Assembly (NCBI RefSeq): GCF_009865135.1
Contig: NZ_WWGH01000001.1
Span: 248,001 to 312,000 of the forward strand
Reading direction: 5' to 3'
Origin: Streptomyces sp. SID8374
GTDB lineage: Bacteria; Actinomycetota; Actinomycetes; Streptomycetales; Streptomycetaceae
Length of the DNA stretch: 64,000 bases
Part shown: in pieces, positions 39,870 to 49,308 of the stretch
Numbering within the stretch: the stretch's first letter is position 1
How the letters are laid out: every line of letters starts with the position of its first letter
Made by a program: the position numbers and the translations under genes
The notes under the pieces: model-generated
What the model saw: the letters and a program-made list of their open reading frames with translations, nothing else
Told to the model about the DNA's origin: nothing
Databases searched by the model: none

Positions 39870-41114
39870 ATGACCAGCGAGCTGTTCTCACCGCTGCACC
39901 TGCGCTCCGGCCAGGTGCTGAAGAACCGGATCGCCAAGGCGGCGATGGAGGAGAACATGGCCGGCGACGGCCAGCTGCCCGACAAGCAGCTGTTCACGCT
40001 CTACCGGCGCTGGGCGGCCGGCGGCACCGGGCTGCTGATCACCGGCAACGTCATGGTCCACGCCGAGGCCCTGACCGGTCCCGCCGGTGTCGTACTCGAC
40101 GAGAACGCACCGCTCGAGCCCTTCACCGAGTGGGCCGAGGCGGGCAGGTCCGGCGGCGGCGCGATCTGGATGCAGATCAACCACCCGGGCCGCCAGGTCG
40201 CCTCCGGAATGCCCGGCGTCGTGTGGGGCCCGTCCGACATCGGCGTCAGCCTGGGCAAGCACAGCAACCGGTTCGGCCGCCCCACCGCCATGACCGCGCG
40301 GCAGATCGAGGAGACCGTGACCCGGTACGCGGTGACCGCGCACCGCGCCGAGAAGGCCGGCTTCGACGGGGTCGAGATCCATGCCGCGCACGGCTACCTG
40401 CTGTCGCAGTTCCTCTCCCCCCTGGTCAACAAGCGCACCGACCACTGGGGCGGCCCCCTGGAGAACCGCGCCCGGATGCTGCTGGACATCGTCAAGGCCG
40501 TACGGGCAGCCGTCTCACCGTCGTTCGCGGTCGCGGTCAAGCTCAACTCCGCCGATTTCCAGCGCGGCGGGTTCGACGCCGACGACGCCCGCCAGGTCAT
40601 CGAGATGCTCGAACCCCTCGGCGTCGACCTGGTCGAACTCTCCGGCGGCAGCTACGAGAGCCCGGCCATGACCGGCCGCTCCGCCGACACCCGGACCCAG
40701 GCCCGCGAGGCGTACTTCCTGGACCTGGCCAGGGATCTGGTGAAGACCAGTCCGCTCCCCCTGATGCTCACCGGCGGCATCACCCGGCGCCCGACGGCGG
40801 AGCGGGTCCTCGACAGCGGTGTGGCGGTCATCGGCATGGGCACCGCGCTCGCCGTCACCCCCGATCTGCCCCAGCGCTGGCGCCGGAGCGGTGAGGCGGA
40901 CCGCTCCATGCGTCCGGTGAAGTGGTCCGACAAGGCGCTCGCCTCCGCCGCGAGCATGGCCCAGGTCCGCCACCAGATGCGCCGCCTCGCCCGCGGCGGC
41001 AGCCCCAGGCCCGGTACGCATCCGGCCGTCGCCCTGGTCTCCGAACAGCGCAGGCAGCGCGCCGCCCTGCGGCGTTACCGCGCCTGGCTGTCGAAGCCCC
41101 GGAGCGCGGCCTGA
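39870..41114 (+). CDS. Old Yellow Enzyme-type NADH:flavin oxidoreductase
   Basis: 414 residues; FMN-binding TIM barrel of the OYE family. KNRIAKAAMEE, GVEIHAAHGYLLSQFLSPLVNKRTD (substrate-binding His region) and LTGGITRRPTAERVL with GMGTALA (FMN phosphate) are visible. OYEs reduce activated C=C bonds or act in dienoyl reductases. The C-terminal 60 residues are basic and lack the FeS domain of the long 2,4-dienoyl-CoA reductases. It is the first gene of an operon with an acetoacetate-decarboxylase-like and an aldehyde dehydrogenase gene. Confidence 0.88.
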   Translation: MTSELFSPLHLRSGQVLKNRIAKAAMEENMAGDGQLPDKQLFTLYRRWAAGGTGLLITGNVMVHAEALTGPAGVVLDENAPLEPFTEWAEAGRSGGGAIWMQINHPGRQVASGMPGVVWGPSDIGVSLGKHSNRFGRPTAMTARQIEETVTRYAVTAHRAEKAGFDGVEIHAAHGYLLSQFLSPLVNKRTDHWGGPLENRARMLLDIVKAVRAAVSPSFAVAVKLNSADFQRGGFDADDARQVIEMLEPLGVDLVELSGGSYESPAMTGRSADTRTQAREAYFLDLARDLVKTSPLPLMLTGGITRRPTAERVLDSGVAVIGMGTALAVTPDLPQRWRRSGEADRSMRPVKWSDKALASAASMAQVRHQMRRLARGGSPRPGTHPAVALVSEQRRQRAALRRYRAWLSKPRSAA

Positions 41115-41192
41115 GGGCCGACACCCCGGCCGGTGCGGACTCCGCACCTCCGCAGTGACGCATACGCCCACTACATGACAGGAGCTCACACC

Positions 41193-42119
41193 ATGTCTTC
41201 CCCGCAGAAGGACAAGGACACCGTCAAGGTCGACCTGGGAGGCCGCGAGGTCACGGTCCCCAAGGGCGGTCTGTACGACCGGTACCGGATGGACCCCGAC
41301 CTCGACGCGATCGCCCGCGACCCGCGCGTCAGCGGCGTGGACTTCTTCCGGCAGCTGCCCAAGATCAAGGTCGACTCCCCGATCGGCCCCACGCTCACCC
41401 CGAACTTCTACTACACGATCTCCACCGCCCGGCTGACGATGCTCGCGCCGTCCCGCGCGATCCGCGCCCGGCTGCCCGAGGAGCTGGCACCGCTGGAGCT
41501 CGTCCCCGGCCTCGGGCTGGTCTCGGTGATGTTCTTCCGCTACGACGTGTGCGACATCGACTTCTACACCGAGGCCGCCGTCGGTATCGCCGTCAAGCCG
41601 GCCCGGCACGGGAGGCTCGGCTTCTTCGACCTCGTCTCCGGGCTGAAGAACGAGGACCTCGACTCCTATGTGCTGTCCCTGCCCGTGAGTACGGAGATCG
41701 CGCAGGTCCGGGGCCACGACGGCTACGGCTTCCCCAAGTGGGTCACCGGCCTCGACGTCGGCATCGACGACCGGCGGACGACCGCCCGGGTGGCCAACGA
41801 GGCCGGCGGTGTCGACCTGGCGCTCTCGGCGGCCACGCCGAAGCAGACCGCCCACCCCAGCGGGGAGCGCGTCTCCTCCCTCACCTCGTACACGTCGATC
41901 AACGGCGCCTGGCACTCCACCCTGAGCCAGACGAACGTGCTGAACGCCGGTACGACGCGCGGCACGAGCGGCATCAGCCTCCGGGTCGGCGAGGGCCGCA
42001 TGGCGGACGACCTGCGCTCGCTCAAGCCGAAGCGGACCATGCAGTTCGACGTGATGAGCGAGGGGCAGCTCGCCCTGCACATGCCGGTCCCCACCTCGGT
42101 CCCGCGCCGGAACAAGTAA
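41193..42119 (+). CDS. Acetoacetate decarboxylase-superfamily protein
   Basis: 308 residues. The acetoacetate-decarboxylase signature around the Schiff-base lysine is visible (GHDGYGFPKWVTGLDV). Flanking segments FYTISTARLTMLAPSRAIRARLPEEL and VSVMFFRYDVCDIDFYTEAAVGI fit the family. Classical members decarboxylate acetoacetate, while distant ones act as aldolase-dehydratases, so the reaction is not certain. The ATG at 41193 has AGGAG eight bases upstream. It is the middle gene of the operon, 78 bp after the OYE gene and 27 bp before the dehydrogenase. Confidence 0.8.
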   Translation: MSSPQKDKDTVKVDLGGREVTVPKGGLYDRYRMDPDLDAIARDPRVSGVDFFRQLPKIKVDSPIGPTLTPNFYYTISTARLTMLAPSRAIRARLPEELAPLELVPGLGLVSVMFFRYDVCDIDFYTEAAVGIAVKPARHGRLGFFDLVSGLKNEDLDSYVLSLPVSTEIAQVRGHDGYGFPKWVTGLDVGIDDRRTTARVANEAGGVDLALSAATPKQTAHPSGERVSSLTSYTSINGAWHSTLSQTNVLNAGTTRGTSGISLRVGEGRMADDLRSLKPKRTMQFDVMSEGQLALHMPVPTSVPRRNK

Positions 42120-42146
42120 GCCGACAGGCAAGCAAGGAGCCCCGCC

Positions 42147-43745
42147 ATGGCCACCGAACACGCGACCCGCCCCACCACCGCCCGCACCGCGGCCCTGCCC
42201 GCGTCCATCACCCCGGCGCTGCTCAGGCGGCTGACCGCCCAGGTCTCGGCCGCCCCGGACGCCGCCCGGGTCACCACCAGCGCCCCGTACACCGGCCTCC
42301 CCCTGGCCGGCCTCCCCATCTCGACGCCGGAGGACGTCGAGGCCGCGTTCGCCCGTGCCCGGATCGCGCAGAAGGGGTGGGCGGCCACCCCGTTGAGCGA
42401 GCGCAAGCGGATCCTGCTGCGCTACCACGACCTCGTCCTGGCCCGTCAGGACGAGGCCCTGGACCTCATGCAGGCCGAGAACGGCAAGACCCGCCGCGAC
42501 GCGTTCCTGGAGATCGTCGACATCGGCATCGTCTCCCGGTACTACGCCCGCAACGCCGCCAGGTACCTCAGCCCCAAGCGCCGCCGGGGTGCGATCCCCC
42601 TGCTCACCCACACCACCGAACTGCGCCACCCCAAGGGCGTCGTCACCGTCATCTCGCCCTGGAACTACCCCCTCAGCATGGCGGCGAGCGACACCATCGC
42701 GGCGCTGATGGCGGGAAACGCCGTCGTGCAGAAGCCCGACACGCAGACGGCCCTCACCGCCCTGTGGTCCATGGACCTCATGTACGAGGCCGGGCTGCCC
42801 CAGGACGTCTGGCAGATGGCCATCGGCCGCGGCAGCTCCATCGGCGACCCGCTGATGGACAACGCCGACTACATGATGTTCACCGGCTCCACCGCCACCG
42901 GCCGCGAGATCGCCGCCGCCGCGGGCCGGCGCCTCATCGGCGCCTCACTCGAACTCGGCGGCAAGAACCCGATGATCGTCCTGGACGACGCCGACATCGA
43001 GAAGGCTGCGGACGGTGCCGTCGCCGCCTGCTTCCCCTCCGCGGGTCAGCTGTGCGTCTCCATCGAGCGCCTGTACGTCGCCGAGTCGATCCGGGACGAG
43101 TTCGTGGCCGCGTTCACCGCGCGGACGGAGAAGCTCAAGATCGGCGCCGCGTACGACTACAGCGTGGACGTCGGCAGCCTCACCACCTCCTCCCAGCTCA
43201 GGACCGTCACCGAGCACATCGAGGACGCCGTCGCCAAGGGCGCCACCGTCCTCGCCGGCGGCCGGGCACGCCCCGACCTCGGCCCGCTCTTCCACGAGCC
43301 GACCGTCCTCACCGGCGTCACCCCGGACATGACGCTGTACGACCACGAGACCTTCGGCCCGGTCGTCTCGATCTACACCTTCCGGGACGACGACGAAGCC
43401 GTCGCGCGGGCCAACGCCACCGCCTACGGCCTCAACGCCAGCGTCTGGTCCCGTGACGGAGCCCGGGGCCGCGCCCTCGCCGCCCGGGTGCACGCCGGGA
43501 CCGTCAACGTCAACGAGGCCTTCGCCGCCGCCTGGGGAAGCGTCGACGCGCCGATGGGCGGCATGGGCGACTCCGGACTCGGCCGCCGCCACGGTGCCGA
43601 CGGCATCCTCAAGTACACCGAGCCCCAGACCGTCGCCCATCAGCGCCTCCAGGGCTTCACCCCGCCCGCCGGCATCAGCCCCGAGACCTGGGCCGCCCTC
43701 CTGACCGGAGGGCTCAAGGTCCTGAAGGCGGCCGGCCTCCGCTGA
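42147..43745 (+). CDS. NAD(P)-dependent aldehyde dehydrogenase (succinate-semialdehyde type)
   Basis: 532 residues; ALDH superfamily. VISPWNYPL, FTGSTATGREIAAAAGRRL (cofactor), the general-base Glu in LELGGKNP and the catalytic Cys in SAGQLCVS are intact. GKNPMIVLDDAD and YGLNASVW place it near succinate-semialdehyde dehydrogenases, although the true substrate may be an aldehyde made by the two upstream enzymes. It is the last gene of the operon and is followed by a hairpin terminator. Confidence 0.88.
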   Translation: MATEHATRPTTARTAALPASITPALLRRLTAQVSAAPDAARVTTSAPYTGLPLAGLPISTPEDVEAAFARARIAQKGWAATPLSERKRILLRYHDLVLARQDEALDLMQAENGKTRRDAFLEIVDIGIVSRYYARNAARYLSPKRRRGAIPLLTHTTELRHPKGVVTVISPWNYPLSMAASDTIAALMAGNAVVQKPDTQTALTALWSMDLMYEAGLPQDVWQMAIGRGSSIGDPLMDNADYMMFTGSTATGREIAAAAGRRLIGASLELGGKNPMIVLDDADIEKAADGAVAACFPSAGQLCVSIERLYVAESIRDEFVAAFTARTEKLKIGAAYDYSVDVGSLTTSSQLRTVTEHIEDAVAKGATVLAGGRARPDLGPLFHEPTVLTGVTPDMTLYDHETFGPVVSIYTFRDDDEAVARANATAYGLNASVWSRDGARGRALAARVHAGTVNVNEAFAAAWGSVDAPMGGMGDSGLGRRHGADGILKYTEPQTVAHQRLQGFTPPAGISPETWAALLTGGLKVLKAAGLR

Positions 43746-43771
43746 ACAGCGGCCGCGTCACAGCAGCAGAG

Positions 43772-43812
43772 CCGGACGGCCCACGCCAGGCGGAGCGGGC
43801 GGGCCGTCCCGG
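43772..43812 (+). terminator. Terminator after the OYE operon
   Basis: CCGGACGGCCC pairs with GGGCCGTCCCGG (one bulge) and is followed by TTTCTTCC. It lies between the aldehyde dehydrogenase gene and the TetR gene. Confidence 0.7.
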
Positions 43813-43828
43813 TTTCTTCCCCCTTCAC

Positions 43829-43850
43829 GATCACCTAAGATGTATACATC
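43829..43850. promoter_or_regulatory. Operator, copy 2, before the TetR gene
   Basis: GATCACCTAAGATGT (43829-43843) is the reverse complement of the site before the OYE gene. It overlaps a perfect 12-bp palindrome, GATGTATACATC (43839-43850), likely the core of the TetR dimer site or the -10 region. Autorepression by the following TetR gene is expected. Confidence 0.7.
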
Positions 43851-43876
43851 GTTCACATCCGGGAGGAGATGTGGAC

Positions 43877-44515
43877 ATGGCGAACATAGGAGAACGGTCC
43901 ATGGCCCGGAGCAGCACCTACCACCACGGCGATCTGCGCGCCGCCTGCCTTCGTGCCGCGCGCGAGCTCCTGGAGGAGGACGGCAGCGCCGGTCTCTCGC
44001 TGCGCGCGGTGGCCCGGCGCGCCGGTGTGTCGGCGACCGCCCCGTACCGCCACTACGCCGACCGCGAGGCCCTGGTCTCGGCGGTGGCCGCCGAGGGGTA
44101 CCGGGAGCTCGCCACCTCCTTGGCGCAGGCCCACCCCGCGCCCTCGACACCCGATGAACTCGCCGCCGTCGCCGTCGCCTACGTACGGTTCGCACTGGAG
44201 CACCCGGCCCTGTTCCGGGCGATGTTCGCGGAGCCCTGCGACCCCACCAGCGAGGAGCGCGTCGCCGCGACCGAGGCCATCTCGCAGTACGTCCGCACCA
44301 TCGTCGCCGCCACCTTCCCCGGTGCGGACGCGGACGCCCTGTCGACGACGGTCTGGGCCCTCGTCCACGGCCTCGCGTTCCTGCACCTCGACGGCAAGCT
44401 GGACTCCTCCACCCCCGAGGCCGTCGCCGCCCAGGTCAGCTCCGCCGTACACGCGCTGTTCACCGCCTCCCCGGCGATGTCCGGCACGGCGGCGGCCGCC
44501 CAGCCCGCGGTCTAG
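43877..44515 (+). CDS. TetR-family regulator of the OYE operon
   Basis: About 212 residues. The N-terminal HTH includes HHGDLRAACLRAARELLEEDG and GLSLRAVARRAGVSATAPYRHYADREALVSAVA; a TetR_C_33-like ligand-binding domain follows. The ATG at 43877 is eight bases after AGGAG; a GTG two codons earlier is an alternative. The shared 15-bp operator ties it to the OYE-ADC-ALDH operon and to itself. The ligand is unknown, possibly an electrophile or carbonyl compound given the enzymes controlled. Confidence 0.87.
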   Translation: MANIGERSMARSSTYHHGDLRAACLRAARELLEEDGSAGLSLRAVARRAGVSATAPYRHYADREALVSAVAAEGYRELATSLAQAHPAPSTPDELAAVAVAYVRFALEHPALFRAMFAEPCDPTSEERVAATEAISQYVRTIVAATFPGADADALSTTVWALVHGLAFLHLDGKLDSSTPEAVAAQVSSAVHALFTASPAMSGTAAAAQPAV

Positions 44516-44636
44516 GCTCCGACCGGCGACTCCGTTTGCCCCGCTTCGCGCAGCGGGCGAAAATGGCCTATCCGAGGGCGTTCTGCCCGTCGCTCCGAGG
44601 GCGTTCCGCTCGCCGCGCGCAGCCCTGGAGCTTCCC

Positions 44637-45602
44637 ATGAGCGAACGTCTCCGTACGTGGCCCACGCTGGTCCATGACGATCTGGCACCCATGGTCGGGT
44701 ACGTGAACCGGGTCGTACAGGTCGCGGGCAAGTACACCCTCGACGCGCCCTTCGAGGTCGGCTGGGGGAACATCGTCCTCGATGTCAGCCCCCGCGGGCT
44801 CAGGACGCCGACGTTCCGGCAGCCGGGGGTGACCTTCAGCGTGCACTACCGGTTGCTGGACGGTGACGTCCTCATCGAGGCGGACACGGGATCGCGGACC
44901 GTTTCGCTGGTCCAGAGGTCCGTCGCCTCGTTCTTCGAGGAGTTCTGCGACGCGGTGGCCGAGCTGGGCATCGACCCGCCTCGCACCGCGCTGGTATGCG
45001 AGATCCCGGATTGCGCGCCGACCTTCCAGCACGATGACGTCGAACGCACCTGGGATCCCCGCGCGGCGCGGCTGATGTGGGAGGCCTGGGATCTCGCCGC
45101 CGGCGGGCTGGAGGCGTGGCAGGCGCCCTTCCTCGGGAACCGTCCTCGGGTCGGCGTGATGTGGGGCGGCTTCGACCTGTCGGCGACGCGGCACAGCACG
45201 CGGCCCACGGAGCCGCCGCCCCACCGCCCGGCGTTCCAGCGGAACGCCCAGCTCTCCGCGTACGTGGCGGTGGGCTTCGCCTTCGGGAGCGATTCGGCAC
45301 CGGAGGCGGGGATGTACGCCTACATCTGGCCGCAGCCGGACGGGCTGGAGGGCCGGTCCTGGGGTGTGGACGGCGCGGCCTGGCATGCCGACGCCGGTCT
45401 GGTGCGCCTGCCGTGGGACAGGCTCGGTGGGACGGCCGACCCGCACCGGGCCGTCGTGGCGTTCGGCGACGCCGTCTACCAGGCGGCCGTCGACCTGGCG
45501 GGATGGCCGGCCGACCTCTCCGGGCCCCGGGTCGACGGCTGGTACATGAGCCGGACCCCGCCCGAGCGCGTACGGGCGGCGGAGAAGGCCCGGCAGCACT
45601 GA
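44637..45602 (+). CDS. DUF5996 family protein
   Basis: 321 residues. It matches the DUF5996 family as I know it: WPTLVHDDLAPMV at the start, GWGNIVLDVSPRGL, RSVASFFEEFCDAVAELGI, and VGVMWGGFDLSATRHS. No catalytic motif, signal peptide or transmembrane helix is evident and the function of the family is unknown. The start has GGAG six bases upstream. It stands alone, convergent with the amidase gene. Confidence 0.75.
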   Translation: MSERLRTWPTLVHDDLAPMVGYVNRVVQVAGKYTLDAPFEVGWGNIVLDVSPRGLRTPTFRQPGVTFSVHYRLLDGDVLIEADTGSRTVSLVQRSVASFFEEFCDAVAELGIDPPRTALVCEIPDCAPTFQHDDVERTWDPRAARLMWEAWDLAAGGLEAWQAPFLGNRPRVGVMWGGFDLSATRHSTRPTEPPPHRPAFQRNAQLSAYVAVGFAFGSDSAPEAGMYAYIWPQPDGLEGRSWGVDGAAWHADAGLVRLPWDRLGGTADPHRAVVAFGDAVYQAAVDLAGWPADLSGPRVDGWYMSRTPPERVRAAEKARQH

Positions 45603-45616
45603 ACCCGGAGCCCCGG

Positions 45617-47098
45617 TCAGAGTTCGGGTTCGAGATGGGCCCACGGGCGCTCGGCCTCGATCTGGGTGGCGAGCGCGAGGAGGGTGGCCTCCCCGCCGAG
45701 GGGGCCCACGAACTGGACGCCCAGGGGCAGGCCCTCCGGGGTGCGGTAGGTGGGAACGCTCATCGCGGGGCGTCCGGTGATGTTGGCCAGCTGGGTGAAG
45801 GGGACCGGGGCGAGGTTGGCGAGCACCGCCTGGTCCCACGCCTTCGTCCCGGCCAGCGCGCCCAGCAGGCCCAGGCGCCGCAGGACACCGCCGACGGCGC
45901 GCACCGGGCCGGGGGTGTCCAGCTCGCCGATCCGTACGGGAGGGCGCGCCAGCGTCGGGGTCAGCAGCAGGTCGTAGCGGCTGTGGAAGGCGGCGAGCTG
46001 CCTGCTGTAGGTGTTCCAGCGCTCGCGGGCCGCGTAGTAGTCGGGCGCCTTGAGGGCACGTCCGGCGGCGGCGAGCATATGGGTGTCGAGTTCGAAGTCG
46101 CCGGCACGGGCGCCGTGCAGGCGCCTGATCCCGTCGATGGTGTGGGCGATCCGGGTGGCCCACATGGCCAGGAAGTCGAAGGCGAGCTGCCGTTGGTCGA
46201 TGCCGGGCTCGGCGGGTTCGGTGTGGTGGCCGAGGCGGGTGAGCAGTTCGACGGCGTCGTCCACCGCGGCGACGGCCTGCGGGTCGGCCCCGGCGCCGAT
46301 CGGGGAGCGGGTGGTGAACCCGATCCGCAGGCGCTGCGGGGTGCGGCGGGCGAGTTCGGCGTACGGGGACGAGGGCCGGGCGTGCAGGTAGGGGCCGCCC
46401 GGGTCGGGCCGGCCGGTGAGCACGTCGAGTATCGCCGCGCTGTCGCGCACACTGCGGGAGAGCACGCCGTCGGTGGCGGCTCCCTCCAGATGCTCGGCGA
46501 CGGCCGGTCCGGCGGGGACGAGGCCGCGCCCGGGCTTGAGGCCGAAGAGGCCGCAGCAGGCGGCGGGGATGCGGATGGATCCGCCGCCGTCGTTGGCGCC
46601 CGCCACGGGCACGATGCCGGCCGCGACCGCGGCGGCCGATCCCCCGGAGGAGCCGCCCGGGGTCCGGGTGAGGTCCCAGGGGTTGCGGGTGGGGCCGTTC
46701 GCCTCGGGTTCGGTGATGCCCTTGGCGCCGAACTCCGGGGTGTTGGTCTTGCCGAAGACCACCAGCCCGGCATCCAGCCAGCGGCTCACCACGGCGCTGT
46801 GCCGCTCGGCCGGCCGACGGTTCAGCGCCCGGTTGCCGCTCCCGGTGGGCACCCCCGCGTAATCCTGCAACAGGTCCTTGACCAGGAACGGAACCCCGGC
46901 GAACGGTCCGGACAGCGGCTCCTTGGCACGGGCGCGGGCGAGGTCGTGCATCGGCCGGACGATGGCGTTCAGCCGCCCGTCGACGGCCTCGGCCCGGGCG
47001 ATCGCGGCTTCCAGCAGCTCGCCGGGCGACACCTCCTTCGCCGCGACCAACTCGGCCAGGCCCACGGCGTCGTAGCGGCGGTATTCGGCATAGTCCAC
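45617..47098 (-). CDS. Amidase (amidase-signature family)
   Basis: 493 residues from a GTG with a GAGGGAG ribosome site. The Ser-cisSer-Lys site is visible: Lys in PFLVKDLL, the Ser-rich motif [14 protein letters not shown] and the nucleophile region [26 protein letters not shown]. These enzymes hydrolyse amides in the cytoplasm; family members include acetamidase- and enantioselective amidase-like proteins, so the substrate is open. It is divergent from dhaK. Confidence 0.9.
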   Translation of the reverse strand: MDYAEYRRYDAVGLAELVAAKEVSPGELLEAAIARAEAVDGRLNAIVRPMHDLARARAKEPLSGPFAGVPFLVKDLLQDYAGVPTGSGNRALNRRPAERHSAVVSRWLDAGLVVFGKTNTPEFGAKGITEPEANGPTRNPWDLTRTPGGSSGGSAAAVAAGIVPVAGANDGGGSIRIPAACCGLFGLKPGRGLVPAGPAVAEHLEGAATDGVLSRSVRDSAAILDVLTGRPDPGGPYLHARPSSPYAELARRTPQRLRIGFTTRSPIGAGADPQAVAAVDDAVELLTRLGHHTEPAEPGIDQRQLAFDFLAMWATRIAHTIDGIRRLHGARAGDFELDTHMLAAAGRALKAPDYYAARERWNTYSRQLAAFHSRYDLLLTPTLARPPVRIGELDTPGPVRAVGGVLRRLGLLGALAGTKAWDQAVLANLAPVPFTQLANITGRPAMSVPTYRTPEGLPLGVQFVGPLGGEATLLALATQIEAERPWAHLEPEL

Positions 47099-47218
47099 TG
47101 GGACACTCCCTCAAGAACTGGAAACCCGATGTCTGCGGACTGTACGCCGCAGCTGCCCGCCACCGGACCCCTGGCCGGGAACCCCGGCCAGGGCGGATGG
47201 ACCGACAAGGAGACAGCC

Positions 47219-48211
47219 GTGAAGATGCTCATCAACGTCCCCGAGACCGTCGTCGCCGACGCCCTGCGGGGTATGGCCGCCGCCCACCCCGAACTGACCG
47301 TCGATGTGGAGAACCGGGTCGTCGTACGGCGGGACGCGCCGGTGGCCGGGAAGGTGGCGCTCGTCTCGGGGGGCGGGTCGGGGCACGAGCCGCTGCACGC
47401 CGGGTTCGTCGGGCCGGGGATGCTGTCGGCCGCCTGTCCCGGGGAGGTGTTCACCTCGCCGGTGCCGGACCAGATGGTGCGGGCAGCCGCGGCGGTGGAC
47501 AGCGGGGCGGGGGTGCTCTTCGTCGTCAAGAACTACACCGGTGACGTGCTGAACTTCGAGATGGCCGCCGAACTGGCCGAGGACGAGGGCATCCAAATCG
47601 CCCAGATCGTGGTGGACGACGACGTGGCGGTGAGCGACAGCACGTTCACGGCCGGGCGGCGCGGTACGGGGGCGACGCTCTTCGTCGAGAAGATCGCGGG
47701 GGCCGCCGCCGACGAGGGCGCGCCGCTGGAGCGGGTGGTCTCGGTGGCCCGGCAGGTGAACGGGTCCTCGCGGAGCTTCGGGGTGGCTCTCAGCGCGGTC
47801 ACCACCCCGGCGAAGGGCAGCCCGACCTTCGATCTGCCCGCCGGGGAGCTGGAGTTGGGCATCGGGATCCACGGCGAGCCGGGGCGGGAGCGGCGGCCGA
47901 TGATGACCTCGGGCGAGATCGCCGACTTCGCGGTGCACGCGGTGCTGGAGGACCTCCGGCCGACCGGCCCCGTGCTGGCGCTGGTCAACGGGATGGGGGC
48001 GACGCCGCTGCTGGAGCTGTACGGGTTCAACGCGGAGGTGCAGCGGGTGCTCTCCGAACGGGGTGTGCCGGTGGCCCGTACGCTCGTGGGGAACTACGTG
48101 ACCTCACTCGACATGGCAGGCTGCTCGGTGACGCTGTGCCAGGTCGACGAGGAGCTGCTGCGGCTGTGGGACGCGCCCGTGGAGACGCCCGCGCTCCGCT
48201 GGGGCCGTTGA
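47219..48211 (+). CDS. dhaK: Dihydroxyacetone kinase subunit DhaK
   Basis: 330 residues from a GTG (AAGGAG six bases upstream). GGGSGHEPLHAGFVG, NYTGDVLNFEMA and the covalent substrate-binding His in GIGIHGEPG are present. DhaK binds dihydroxyacetone as a hemiaminal on that His and receives phosphate from DhaL-ADP. It is the first gene of dhaKLM; the set makes dihydroxyacetone phosphate for glycolysis. Confidence 0.94.
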   Translation: MKMLINVPETVVADALRGMAAAHPELTVDVENRVVVRRDAPVAGKVALVSGGGSGHEPLHAGFVGPGMLSAACPGEVFTSPVPDQMVRAAAAVDSGAGVLFVVKNYTGDVLNFEMAAELAEDEGIQIAQIVVDDDVAVSDSTFTAGRRGTGATLFVEKIAGAAADEGAPLERVVSVARQVNGSSRSFGVALSAVTTPAKGSPTFDLPAGELELGIGIHGEPGRERRPMMTSGEIADFAVHAVLEDLRPTGPVLALVNGMGATPLLELYGFNAEVQRVLSERGVPVARTLVGNYVTSLDMAGCSVTLCQVDEELLRLWDAPVETPALRWGR

Positions 48212-48273
48212 GCCTCCGCGCCGACCGTACTCGTACGAACCGTGCCGGACAGGCCCGGGGAACAGGAGATCAT

Positions 48274-48888
48274 GTGCTGGACGCCGACTTCTTCCGCCGC
48301 TGGATGGCGGCCACCGCGGCCGCCGTGGACCGTGAGGCGGACCGACTGACCGAACTGGACTCGGCGATCGGGGACGCCGACCACGGCAGCAACCTCCAGC
48401 GCGGTTTCGCGGCGGTGGCGGCCGTGGTGGAGAAGGACGCGCCCGCGACCCCGGGCGCGGTGCTGACCCTGGCGGGGCGGCAGCTGATCTCCACCGTCGG
48501 CGGGGCGTCCGGGCCGTTGTACGGGACGCTGCTGCGCCGTACGGGCAAGGCGCTCGGCGAGGACGCCGAGGTGACGCGGGACCAGCTCGCCCAGGCGTTC
48601 GCCGGGGGTGTCGCGGCGGTGGGGCAGCTCGGCGGGGCGCAGGCCGGGGACAAGACGATGCTGGACGCGCTGCTCCCGGCGGCGGAGGCTCTGGCCTCGT
48701 CGTTCCAGGGGGCGGCGGACGCGGCCCGGGCGGGCGCCGAGGCGACGGTGCCGTTGCAGGCGCGCAAGGGGCGGGCCAGCTATCTCGGCGAGCGCAGCAT
48801 CGGCCACCAGGACCCGGGGGCGACCTCGGCGGCCCTGCTGGTCGAGGCGCTGGCCCGCACCGCAAAGGACGGGGGTGCGGAGGCATGA
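48274..48888 (+). CDS. dhaL: Dihydroxyacetone kinase subunit DhaL
   Basis: 204 residues from the GTG at 48274 (AGGAG five bases upstream). The Mg-ADP site DSAIGDADHGSN and the segment GGASGPLYGTLLR are typical, as is GHQDPGATS near the end. DhaL carries tightly bound ADP that is phosphorylated by DhaM and passes the phosphate to substrate on DhaK. Its stop overlaps the dhaM start as ATGA. Confidence 0.94.
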   Translation: MLDADFFRRWMAATAAAVDREADRLTELDSAIGDADHGSNLQRGFAAVAAVVEKDAPATPGAVLTLAGRQLISTVGGASGPLYGTLLRRTGKALGEDAEVTRDQLAQAFAGGVAAVGQLGGAQAGDKTMLDALLPAAEALASSFQGAADAARAGAEATVPLQARKGRASYLGERSIGHQDPGATSAALLVEALARTAKDGGAEA

Positions 48889-49295
48889 GCGAGGAGCCGC
48901 AGGTGGGCATCGTGCTGGTCTCGCACAGCGGTCCGGTCGCGGAATCGGTCGCCGAACTGGCCCGTGGCCTCGCCGCCGGGGGCGTGACGGCCCCGGTCGC
49001 GGCGGCGGGCGGGCTGCCGAACGGCGGGCTCGGCACCAGCGCCGAGCTGATCGGCCGGGCTGCCGCCTCGGTGGACCGGGGCGTCGGCGTCGCGGTCCTC
49101 GTCGACCTGGGGAGCGCGGTCCTCACGGTGAAGGCGATGCTCGCCGAGGGCGACGAACTCCCCGAGAACACGCGGCTGGTCGACGCCCCGTTCGTGGAGG
49201 GTGCGGTCGCCGCCGTGGTGACCGCGTCGTCGGGCGGGGACATCGGCGCGGTGGAGGCGGCGGCCTCGGAGGCGTACGGGTATCGCAAGACGTAG
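48885..49295 (+). CDS. dhaM: PTS-type phosphotransfer subunit DhaM
   Basis: 136 residues; single EIIA-mannose-type domain with the phosphorylatable His in GIVLVSHSGPVAESVAEL and GGLPNGGLGTSAELI. It lacks the extra HPr and EI domains of E. coli DhaM, so it must take phosphate from the general PTS. This makes dihydroxyacetone use PEP-dependent. A terminator follows the stop. Confidence 0.92.
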   Translation: MSEEPQVGIVLVSHSGPVAESVAELARGLAAGGVTAPVAAAGGLPNGGLGTSAELIGRAAASVDRGVGVAVLVDLGSAVLTVKAMLAEGDELPENTRLVDAPFVEGAVAAVVTASSGGDIGAVEAAASEAYGYRKT

Positions 49296-49308
49296 TCGTA
49301 CGGCGGGG

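Noticed and set aside
43871..43876. GTG at 43871 as the TetR start
   Set aside because: Only four bases from the ribosome site; the ATG two codons later is better spaced, so it was preferred.
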